This document shows, piece by piece, positions 22,403-32,200 of a DNA stretch of 64,000 nucleotides. This DNA is from Plutella xylostella (taxonomy: Eukaryota > Arthropoda > Insecta > Lepidoptera > Plutellidae). A program made the translations under genes and the position numbers. Positions within the stretch are counted from its first letter, which is position 1; each line of letters opens with the position of its first letter. Location: positions 2,056,001-2,120,000 of the forward strand of contig NC_064004.1 in NCBI RefSeq assembly GCF_932276165.1, in the 5' to 3' direction. The notes under the pieces were generated by a model that saw only the letters and a list, made by a program, of their open reading frames with translations, had not been told where the DNA came from and did no database searches.

Positions 22403-23835
22403 TGTTCCGTCTCTTGGCCACTATTCTGTCACCACATTTTTCCACCTTCCGTCCCCCCACGAGCCAAGTGTCCTGCCACTCCCATTTCAGTTCGGCGACC
22501 CGCATACCGACGTTGAACACTCTCCTCTTTTGACGGATCACCACGTTGGGAATACGTCTAAGCGAAATGTGGAACTCTGTTTCGGTGCACAGTTTCGTTG
22601 GTCATCGTCCATGTATCGGCACCGTATGTTAGTGTGGGCAAGCCACATAAGCAATTAACAATCCATAAGCAGCGTCGCTCAACTCTCAAACATCTGTCAG
22701 ATTTATACAAGTTACGCCTACGATTGTTAATGGCTAATTTTCGGTGGTGGTAACTCCAAAGGAATGTCACAAGGTGACTTGGTTCTCACACGACTGTCGG
22801 ACCGGGAACCAAATCGACCACATTTTGATTATTCGAAAATGAAGACATTCACTTCTAGATGTTACAAATAAGAAGGGTTGCTAAAGTCAAGAGTGATCAC
22901 CACTTAGTCGTTGGAAAAATCTGCTTGACGATAGCGGGAGCTCAGACGCAGGCCACAAGATCTGCCAAAGATGTCGCTGTAAATAAGCTACAGGACCCAG
23001 AAGTCAGAACATAACTTAGTATCCAGATCCACAACAAATACTATCAACCTACTAAGTGTGGGCGACGCGCCTCATTCAAAGATAACTGCACTGGCATTAA
23101 ATACATGTTTTAAAAAAGTTGCGAAGAAATAATAAGGCACAAGGAACACTTAAAGAAAGAATGAATGTCTAAAGGAACATGGCATATGATCAACTCTCCA
23201 AGAAAGACTTAACATCGAACTAGACTACCATTCTAAAGAAGCACGAGTTGCGTACGAGTATTTTCTTTGTGAACAAAATATCAAACATAATTTAAAAAAA
23301 GGACCAACGCTGTTTGTCTGATTCTATATCTTGGAGAAAACAAACAGCGGCTGCCATGAAGGATCTATAGAAAGAATCAAATAAACTTTGCAACAAATCC
23401 CAGGACATCTCCTTGTTACTATGGAAGACCGACTTGTAAGATGGTATGACCACATTGCCTAAGTTTTTAAAGACCTAAACCAGTCTGCATCTGAGGAGTT
23501 GGATGCAGATTCAATATACCAGGAGCATCTTGTATATCCAGATCTGGATGTATGTCAAGAAGCATAATCGTAATCATTATGATTATAATAAAATCGATAG
23601 CAGTCGTTAAGCCGAGTCAGAGACCTTCGGGCGGCTTGAAAACATCTGACAGTCGGGTTGCCCAATTACCCGTCAACTCTGTCAGCACAAGATGCTTGTG
23701 TTGGGGTCCACTAACCCACACTGGGACAGAGTAGTGGACTAGGCCTAACCCCTTCCTTCATTGGAAGGAGACCCATGCCCCGGCAGTGGAGATGTGACGG
23801 GTCGTGATGATGGTTAATGATTATGAGATTTATTA
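22403..23835. mobile_element. RTE composite, copy 2
   Basis: Same organisation as 16445-17820. On the minus strand 22403-22640 reads TYGADTWTMTNETVHRNRVP. On the plus strand it continues with an endonuclease end resembling SDHHLVVGKICL, then the linker and the 3' end with CCCCGGCAGTGGAGATGTGA. Both copies share several indels, so they derive from one composite ancestor and are not independent insertions. Confidence 0.65.
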
Positions 23836-24053
23836 TCTTTCTGCATCTTGACATAAATTTTAATATCCAACCCCAAAGTAAAGTCGAAGTGATACGGACC
23901 ATACGATCGCTGAAATCCCACTTTTCAGCGATCGTATGGTAAGCACAGGGAGCGACGGATATCCTACGGAGGCATAAAAAGGAGGATAGTTGCAATATAC
24001 CGAGGATGATGAAGTGAAGTAAGAGTAAAAGAGAATATTATTTATGTCCAACT

Positions 24054-24600
24054 TTATCCTTTGAGGTTTGCTTATATTATATATTGCTTTATCCTGAAAA
24101 TTATGGGATAAATACGGGTCGTTAGACACTTACTAAAAAAGTGGGCTTCCATTTCGTAAAAAAATATATCAAAATCGGTTAAGTTGATCCAGAGTTTTGC
24201 TCTTGGGAACACATTTCCGGTTAGAATTTTATTCATGCCCAACTTTTTTCTATGACGTTTGCTTTCCGTCAAAATGCTTTATCCTGAAAATTATGGGATA
24301 CAAACGGGTCGTAAATACTCATTAATAACGTAGGCTTCTATTTTGTAAAAAAAATATCAAAATCGGTTAAGTTGATCCAGAGTTTTGCGCTTGGGAACAC
24401 ATTTCCGGTTAGAATTTTATTCATGTCCAACTTTTTTCTTAGAGGTTTGCTTTCCGTCAAAATGCTTTATCCTGAAAATTATGGGATACAAACGGGTCGT
24501 AGATACTCAATAAAAACGTAGGCTTCTATTTTGTAAAAAAAATATCAAAATCGGTTAAGTTGATCCAGAGTTTTGCGCTTGGGAATACAGTTCCGGTTAG
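24054..24600. repeat. Three tandem ~182-bp units
   Basis: Units start near 24054, 24240 and 24421. Each carries GAGGTTTGC-like, GCTTTATCCTGAAAATTATG and AATCGGTTAAGTTGATCCAG words. A single diverged unit lies at 18030-18230 in the sister element, so amplification happened in this copy. Confidence 0.8.
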
Positions 24601-24953
24601 ATTTTTATGTAGATGTGAAATGTTGTTTCCGATTACATTTCAATATAAATTATTTAATAATAGGTTTACTTTTGATATATAATTTTTATTTTGTGTAAAA
24701 AAGTAATGTCTTGTGTCTATAATATAAATATAGACACAAGACATTACTTTTTTACACAAAATAAAAATTATATATCAAAAGTAAACCTATTATTAAATAA
24801 TTTATATTGAAATGTAATCGGAAACAACATTTCACATCTACATAAAAATCTAACCGGAACTGTATTCCCAAGCGCAAAACTCTGGATCAACTTAACCGAT
24901 TTTGATATTTTTTTTACAAAATAGAAGCCTACGTTTTTATTGAGTATCTACGA
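24497..24953. repeat. Near-perfect palindrome, 225-bp arms, 7-bp loop
   Basis: Arms 24497-24721 and 24729-24953 pair without indels at every point checked (position sums equal 49450). The left arm is the third 182-bp unit and its continuation. Immediately after, about 90 bp of the right arm's first part is repeated directly (24960-25050). Such a structure is unstable in bacterial hosts, so an assembly artefact must be considered. Confidence 0.85.
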
Positions 24954-25050
24954 TACGATATTTATATTATAGACACAAGACATTACTTTTTTACACAAAA
25001 TAAAAATTATATATCAAAAGTAAACCTATTATTAAATAATTTATATTGAC

Positions 25051-25318
25051 GACCGAATGGCGTAGTGGTTAGTGACCCTGACTACTGAGCCGAAGGTCCC
25101 GGGTTCGATTCCCGGCTGGGGCAGATATTTGTTTAAAGACAGATATTTGTACTCGGGTCTTGGGTGTTGATATTGATATTTAGTATCTATCTATCTATGT
25201 ATTTGTGTAGATATATCAGTTGTCCGGCACCCATAACACAGGTTCTGCCTAGCTTGGGGTCGGATGACCGTGTGTGAGATGTCCCCACATATTATTATTA
25301 TTATTATTATTATAATAT
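25051..25318 (+). mobile_element. SINE-A copy (tRNA-derived), plus strand
   Basis: Head with box A TGGCGTAGTGGTTAGTGAC and box B GGGTTCGATTCCCGG, then a body ending with (ATT)n. Best preserved SINE-A in the window. Confidence 0.85.
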
Positions 25319-25660
25319 TTTACTTTAAAAAGCATATTGTTATTAAAAAAAATATTTTATAAAAATAAATATTTGATTGGATCCTTTCTGCGAAACGTTG
25401 AATTTCCCTGCTTGCATAGAAAAAGCAATTTAGGAGAAAGGATCCAAGTGCATATTTTCATTAATAACTCAATAAATATTCGTTATAGCTACACCATGAT
25501 TTGCAATAGTAAAATAACAATAAATATGCATAATTTAAGATAATTTCCACATATAAGATGCTTTTCGTTGCTGAAGAATACCGATTAGAACTTTAAACGT
25601 CTATATCTCAGAACTAGGTTTGTGTGGGTTGAGTCCTTTCTGCGTAACTACGTCCAATTG

Positions 25661-26003
25661 TTGTTTCACTGTTTATAATATCTTTTATTGTAGTACCTAA
25701 CTAACACTTGTTTGTTCACTTACTTGTTTGTTTATTTTTTGTTGTATGCTTTGTAATTGGTTAATTCAAACGATCGCACTCCTACTCTACGGCGTTCCGT
25801 TCGCAAAGGATCCAGCTGAAAACCAGCGCTATAGTCCCCGGGATTATAGCACATGCTGAGTCTGGAGTCCTTTTCGACACTGAGCAGCAACTAGCACCTA
25901 GTGTACCCTAATTAAGTATTTTTGTTACCTGTTTTACTGTCCATGTTGTTGTTTTTGTGTCGAATAAAGTTTTTCTATTCTATTCTATTCTATTCTATTC
26001 TAA
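25661..26003 (+). mobile_element. LINE 3' UTR fragment with (TTCTA)n tail
   Basis: Non-coding 340 bp ending GAATAAAGTTTTTCTATTCT and further TTCTA units, the same kind of tail as the LINE at 42678-45056. It abuts the viral helicase ORF at about 26004. Confidence 0.65.
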
Positions 26004-26019
26004 GTATGTATTTGCCGAC

Positions 26020-27381
26020 ATGGGTCAGGTGGTCCCACCGAAGCTAAAAACAGCAACCTCCCCTAAAGAGCATTTGGAGAATGCCGTCATAGAATTTGTG
26101 GCAATAACAACCGCCACAAAGCAGGTAAACCTCTTGTCGTGCAAAACCATCATGCAGACCTACAGGCAAGAAAACGAAGGCCGGCTAAAAATTATACTCG
26201 AGGAGGCCGAAGCCTGCATATACGATAACAGTAGTTGCCAAGTCCTCAGAGGCAAAATGACTGGAGCGTATATGGCGGCTTACAGCGAGGAAAGCGGATT
26301 TGTACCCTGGGAATGCAACTCCTCAAAATTTACTGTCCCACACAACAACCAAATAGTGGTCGTCGCCCAGTGCACCAGGATTATGCTAGAGGATAAAATC
26401 CTAGCAAAAGTGGAAACCATCAACGCCAACTGGAATCACTGGACGATGCCCACTATCACTTGGGTGAACGGGGTACCTGGATGTGGGAAGACAACCTGGG
26501 TGATAAATAACTTCGATGTGAGCAAAGACACCATTATCACAACAACAACTGAGGCGGCCATCGACATAAGAAACAGGCTAGCGCATCGTATTGGTGACAT
26601 GGTCAGAACTAGGGTGCGTACGATGGCATCAGTCCTGGTAAACGGCTTTAGAGAACATGTCGGATGCCAACGCCTGATAATTGACGAAGCCCTGATGAAC
26701 CATTTCGGGGCAATCGTAATGGCCGCCCACCTGTCTCGTGCCTGTGATATTGCTCTGATCGGAGACATCAATCAGCTACCATATATCGACAGAGAGAACC
26801 TATTCGAGCTTAGGTACAATCGCCCAACACTGGTAGCAAACATCACCCAGGAGCTGTTGTGCTCATACAGAAACCCCATGGATGTTGCATACGCCCTAAA
26901 GGAAGTATACTCAGGCATATACGCAGCCACAGCGCGCATCCAATCCCTGCAGCTGAAAAGGTTAACAGACGCAGTAATTCCCAAATCCCAAACCAACACT
27001 CTGTTCCTGGTGCATACACAGGAAGAAAAAGAGACCTTGACCAGCCAAGGGTATGGTGAAGGAATGGGCTCACGCGTCCTAACCATACACGAAGCACAGG
27101 GATTGACGTACGAATCCGTTATTATCATTAGAACAAAAGATAAAATAAAGCTGCATGATAGCGTACCTCACGCAGTAGTGGCGCTGTCGAGGCACACCAC
27201 CACCTGCACCTACTATGCGGATGACACCGAGGACGCTATCGGCAACCTCGCTAAAACGGCAATAACAGCGCCAAAGAAACGCATCCTCGAGTACAATCTA
27301 AAAATGGCAGTTAAGAATCGAGACGAAGAGGTCATTGCACTTTCTGGGGAAATGTTAAGAAGGCATAACGGGGCGGAATAA
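26020..27381 (+). CDS. Endogenous viral element: superfamily 1 RNA helicase (virga/alphavirus-like), intact ORF
   Basis: A 453-codon frame from the ATG at 26020; an upstream in-frame ATG (25957) lies in the LINE tail and is unlikely to be native. All SF1 motifs are present in order: Walker A GVPGCGKT (151-158), Walker B LIIDEA (219-224), motif III IGDINQLP (248-255), motif IV SYRNP (282-286), motif V TIHEAQGLTYESV (355-367) and motif VI ALSRHTTTCTYY (388-399). This is the helicase of positive-strand RNA viruses of the alphavirus-like supergroup, normally part of a replicase with methyltransferase and polymerase. Neither neighbour is present. Residues 1-130 resemble no named domain. There is no stop or frameshift, and base composition is higher in GC than the flanks. 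It may be recently acquired, or retained under selection as a host protein. It is not a functional virus. Confidence 0.85.
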   Translation: MGQVVPPKLKTATSPKEHLENAVIEFVAITTATKQVNLLSCKTIMQTYRQENEGRLKIILEEAEACIYDNSSCQVLRGKMTGAYMAAYSEESGFVPWECNSSKFTVPHNNQIVVVAQCTRIMLEDKILAKVETINANWNHWTMPTITWVNGVPGCGKTTWVINNFDVSKDTIITTTTEAAIDIRNRLAHRIGDMVRTRVRTMASVLVNGFREHVGCQRLIIDEALMNHFGAIVMAAHLSRACDIALIGDINQLPYIDRENLFELRYNRPTLVANITQELLCSYRNPMDVAYALKEVYSGIYAATARIQSLQLKRLTDAVIPKSQTNTLFLVHTQEEKETLTSQGYGEGMGSRVLTIHEAQGLTYESVIIIRTKDKIKLHDSVPHAVVALSRHTTTCTYYADDTEDAIGNLAKTAITAPKKRILEYNLKMAVKNRDEEVIALSGEMLRRHNGAE

Positions 27382-27690
27382 AACTTAAAATATAATTTTG
27401 GTTAAGAGCGCAAAATATAGGCCAAATTGATTATTATATAATTATTATAAAAACTAACAATTAAAATAAGTTATCTTTAAGAACAGAGTCACACACTAAC
27501 ATCAGGCAAAACATGACCTATAACGACTGAGGGGCCGAGCCATTGCCAGGTGTCTACTAAGTTCTCCGAAGAAAGCTGGCATTGGCCCTGTCCTTCTTAA
27601 GTTTGTTGCCATTACTAATGTAAGTGTGACTCTGAAAACCATTAATAAAAAAAAAGGAAAAAAAAAAGAAAAAAAAAAAGACATTTCTTG
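27382..27690 (+). other. 3' flank of the helicase ORF with A-rich tract
   Basis: AT-rich non-coding sequence with a moderately GC-rich middle, ending in three adenine runs separated by one or two guanines (27648-27680). It resembles a retroposed poly(A) end. No further viral domain. Confidence 0.5.
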
Positions 27691-27830
27691 TATAATGAGA
27701 TACACGGCTGGGGGTTTTTAGTCGGTTAACGCCCGACACTACCTGGGTCCTCTTCCCAGGTGTCCATGTGGATTTTCCCCCAGCAGTGAAAAAAAAAAGA
27801 GAAAAAGAACAATATATATATATATAAAAG
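27691..27830 (+). repeat. LINE-like 3' terminal segment
   Basis: Contains ATACACGGCTGGGGGTTTTT and a GC-rich stem (CCTGGGTCCTCTTCCCAGG), then an A-rich run. Looks like a non-LTR 3' end; the clade is not assigned. Confidence 0.35.
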
Positions 27831-28314
27831 AAAGAATATATAAACTAAAGACAAAATAAATATATATAAAAGATAATATATATAAACTAAACTTCCTTAC
27901 CGAGTAGAAAGTAGATAAAAGAATTAAAAACTATCTCATAAAAATTACCACTCTTCAAAAGGCACGGACATAAAGTCTGTGGAGTGATAATCATTTATTA
28001 AAAAAAAAAAAGTATCTATTTATTTTTCTTTACTGTATTTTTGTTATGTGACTGTATATTCATGATTGAACAATTTTAATAGATATGTATTCGTAGGTAC
28101 CTAAGTTATAACAATTTTATTAACATAAATCTTGTTACTAACAATATTTATTTAATAAGATTATGAATATATAACTAATACAATTTAACACAAAACTTAT
28201 AACTAGATAAAATTAAAAGCACTAGTAACTAACTAAATTATTAAACTAAGTATGTAAATATATACAAAAAAGCGCTAAGGGTTGATTTAATCAACACCTT
28301 GCTCTTCCTGCAAG
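27831..28314. other. AT-rich low-complexity sequence
   Basis: TATATA-rich with interspersed A runs. No gene. Confidence 0.4.
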
Positions 28315-28445
28315 AAGAATTACCACCTGATGAGGACACATTTCAAACATCATCGGAAAGTGAAGTTGGAAGTAATGGTGAACCAGAAAATCGTGCCCCA
28401 TATCTAATACACTATGCCAATACTTTATTTGTATTTTTTGTGTAG
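28315..28445 (+). pseudogene. Orphan terminal mini-exon of the gene A-D family
   Basis: After a plausible acceptor (TTCCTGCAAG) a phase-1 frame reads ELPPDEDTFQTSSESEVGSN and continues GEPENRAP to a TAG at 28443. It resembles the acidic terminal exon of gene D (GEGSNEDNDGSTM). No signal-peptide exons were recognised upstream and no AATAAA follows closely, so this may be a relic. A fragment of an acidic transposase N-terminus is an alternative. Confidence 0.35.
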
Positions 28446-29120
28446 TATTTTTATTAGTTTTTTTGGTAGAAGTATAACTATTTAGTTAGCGTTGCGTTTG
28501 GTGAAATTCCACCTACGTAAGTTAGTATTATTTGAATCTGAAGGATCTTATCGTGTCACACATCGAAATGGAGTTTAACTTTACCTTAACAGGATTATTT
28601 CCCACGAAGATGTTTCAGAATCATTAAACACGACGGACGCTCACTGTAAGTAAGTACCTACTTAGTATGGTCAGTGATTCGGCCAAAACAGTTTAGTTAG
28701 GCCATACGAGTTATGCGAAATGAGTTTTGGACAATTAAGATATTTTTTTTTACATTGTTAATTAATGTTATGTAACTTATTTAACAGGAATCGTATATTT
28801 TATACATTAAGATTATGCTAGAAAAGGAAACCTCATTAAATATTAAGGTTTTAGGTACTAGCCATCCATGATTTAAATACTTACATATTTTTTATGAGCT
28901 ATTAGAAAACCTAATATCCTATAAGTACCCTTTCCCCCCCTCTAGATACAACCTACTTAATACCTAAGTAGTTACCTACTTAGATATAATTTTTCCATTG
29001 AACAATAATTTGAGGTAAGTAGGTACCTACACCTCAAATTATTATTACAATTATTGCTACACCTGAGTAAATAACATTAGTTAGATATAATAAGTTTAAA
29101 TATAAAGTTGAACAATTCCA
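28446..29120. other. Upstream flank of gene C; repeat scraps
   Basis: Holds a solo GTTTGGTGAAATTCCACC end (28495), a short phrase-like repeat (28670-28745) and a small inverted pair around AATAATTTGAGGT (29008-29045). No gene. Confidence 0.4.
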
Positions 29121-29130
29121 TATAAAAGAT
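29121..29130 (+). promoter_or_regulatory. Candidate TATA box of gene C
   Basis: TATAAAAGAT 112 bp upstream of the exon 1 ATG, the same spacing and nearly the same motif as in gene B. Confidence 0.5.
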
Positions 29131-29232
29131 CCTAACTTATCCAAAAACGGCATTGTTTTCCTGGCACTCTCAAGTAGGGTAAACGTGTAAATTACCTAAC
29201 TTAAATAGTAAAACTTAATAAATTCTGAAAAA

Positions 29233-32200
29233 ATGAAGCTGTTTACAGTACTCACTTTGTTTGTGGTGACTTGAAAATGCTGTTGGTTCTCCATGAAAAG
29301 GTTGAAATAAAATAAAACAAAATAATTTTACCACTTGGCGATTGACATCCTTTCTTAGGGTAATCTGTAGGAGATATATAAATATCGTTATTGTTAGATA
29401 AACAGAAATACGAAGAAAAACAACAATCAAACCACAACTTTAAATGAGTAAGTATACCACTTAGAGTCTGACGGAATTTTGCTCTTACAAGGATAATCAT
29501 TACAAAACTATTTAATTGATTGCAAATTAGAAAAAATATGCCTTTGTTTGCTTTTATACTGTATTTTAATTTGTCATGTAAGTATTTATACTTTTTTAAG
29601 TCCAATAAAGTATTCATAAATACAATATTGAGCACCCCTGGAATCTTGGATGGGGTAAATGCGCCTACAAGAAATTAGGCGCCATAGCCGCAAATATTTT
29701 TCTTCAACGAATATTCCTTAACTAAGCGCAGTATTTAGTTTACAAGCTAATAATAAGCTAAGTTTGTAGTAATTCTATAAATTATATGTACCTACTCAAA
29801 TTTGTGAATAGCTCTCTTCCAAGCACACAAAACTAGTGAAAGAGGCATTAGCCCCACTAGGGATTATTGCGCCTAAAATCATTTTTTTGTGGAAACGTCG
29901 TTTACACGTAGAAGATATTTAAAATTCATTACATACATTAAAATATGAAACAAGATAAAATTTCCTATCATTTATTACGTATCATAAGTTATAGCTTTTA
30001 TTAGGGCGTATAGTATGTTTGTTATAATCAAATAAACATGACAGTCAAAGTATTGTGGCGCAATGGCCCCGGTTGACCTAATGGATTTTTTTTTGTCAAG
30101 TGGGTCGGCTTATCTTTTGGCTACGGAACCCTATAGGTGTGTCCGACACGCTCTTGGCCGGTTTTTATAAGTATTTATTTAGATTTCAACGGATTACCAG
30201 TTAGAACAAATTTTACCTTGTGGTCTCTTCACCTGCACCTCCTGTTGGTTTCGACCGTCCGATGTTGGAACTATTAGATAGAAATTATACTTATTAATGG
30301 TTATATAGATAATAAAGTACAGGGTTGGAAATATTTTTTCATAACATTTAAAAACGTTACGTCTTAATTATAAGATGAGATAAAAAATAATTATACAGGG
30401 TTATTGGTAAGTAGACCGGATCCTTTCAGGAGGTGATAGAGGAGGGCATTTCCAGTCGATTGAACCCAATAATGCATTATCCAAAACTTAACCATTTCTA
30501 AGATATTTAATATTTAAGGTTTTTTTAATATTTTGCCAAAATTTTATGCTTAAAACCGAAAATAAAAAAAACTAGCCTCATTTCAATAATTTTTTTGATT
30601 GTTTTGCATAAGTAACACCTTAATAAACTAATTAAGATAATCAAATGGGCATTATTCGACTTAAATTAGACATAATACCTCAAAATAGTTAAACATTTTG
30701 AAAAAATATTCAAAACGCAAAAACAAATTAATTAAATTAAAAACAAAATTCATATAACATTTTTTTGTGCACTTCAGCTTAAAAACATGGTCAACTAATA
30801 AGCTTTCAAACAAGATAATTCAATATCAAATCTATTGAGGTGTCACCAAGATATGTCCAAAACAACCAGCAAAGACGGGCAAAATTCAACAGGAAAAGTA
30901 ACAAAATTAGCCCAATTTAAAGATAAAAAGTGTGATTGTTTTCAGTCCTGTTGACTTTAGTATGGAAACCCCTGCTGCGTTTTCTCCGCTTTCTCTGGTT
31001 GTTTTGGCCATATCTTGATGATACCATAATCGATTTGATATTGAATTATCTTGTTTGAAAGCTTATTAGTTGACCATGTTTTTAAGCTAAAGTGCACAAA
31101 AAAATGTTATATGAAATTCTTTTTTAATTTAATTAATTTGTTTTTGCGTTTTGAATATTTTTTCAAAATGTTTAACTATTTTGAGGTATTATGTCTAATT
31201 TAAGTCGAATAATGCCCATTTGATTATCTTAATTAGTTTATTAAGGTGTTACTTATGCAAAACAATTGTTGACGACGCCACGACGCCTTATTATGAGGCC
31301 CCATGTATATACTTTGAATTTGGAACCTTTTATTGTTTATAGTTTATGTCATTGTGACTTTGCTAGATACTTTTACACTATTATTCTCATTCATTGTAAA
31401 TAAAACCACCAACAGACCATATTCTATTATTCTACAATCTACACCTCAATAACCAGCTGCATCGCTAAAAACAATCAAAAAAATTATTGAAATGAGGCTA
31501 GTTTTTTTTATTTTCGGTTTTAAGCATAAAATTTTGGCAAAATATTAAAAAACCTTAAATATTAAATATCTTAGAAATGGTTAACTTTTGGATAATGCAT
31601 TATTGGGTTCAATCGACTGGAAATGCCCTCCTCTATCACCTCCTGAAAGGATCCGGTCTACTTACCAATAACCCTGTATAATTATTTTTTATCTCATCTT
31701 ATAATTAAGACGTAACGTTTTTAAATGTTATGAAAAAATATTTCCAACCCTGTACTTTATTATCTATATAACCATTAATAAGTATAATTTCTGTCTAATA
31801 GTTCCAACATCGGACGGTCGAAACCAACAGGAGGTGCAGGTGAAGAGACCACAAGGTAAAATTTGTTCTAACTGGTAATCCGTTGAAATCTAAATAAATA
31901 CTTATAAAAACCGGCCAAGAGCGTGTCGGACACACCGATAGGGTTCCGTAGCCAAAAGATAAGCCGACCCACTTGACAAAAAAAAATCCATTAGGTCAAC
32001 CGGGGCCATTGCGCCACAATACTTTGACTGTCATGTTTATTTGATTATAACAAACATACTATACGCCCTAATAAAAGCTATAACTTATGATACGTAATAA
32101 ATGATAGGAAATTTTATCTAGTTTCATATTTTAATGTATGTAATGAATTTTAAATATCTTCTACGTGTAAACGACGTTTCCACAAAAAAATGATTTTAGG

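Larger units (their letters stand above)
21834..25659. mobile_element. 3.8-kb TIR element (AATTGGACGTAGTTACGCAG) with RTE passenger
   Basis: AATTGGACGTAGTTACGCAG at the left and its mirror at 25659 define the ends. The inner word CAGAAAGGACTCAA is reiterated in the left flank (22010-22400) and appears as GATCCTTTCTGCG / AGGAGAAAGGATCC on the right. The centre carries an RTE composite, tandem repeats, a perfect palindrome and a SINE. No transposase frame. Confidence 0.6.

Noticed and set aside
26436..27128. Minus-strand frames opposite the viral helicase
   Set aside because: They are antisense shadows with no conserved motif, while the plus frame has all helicase motifs.
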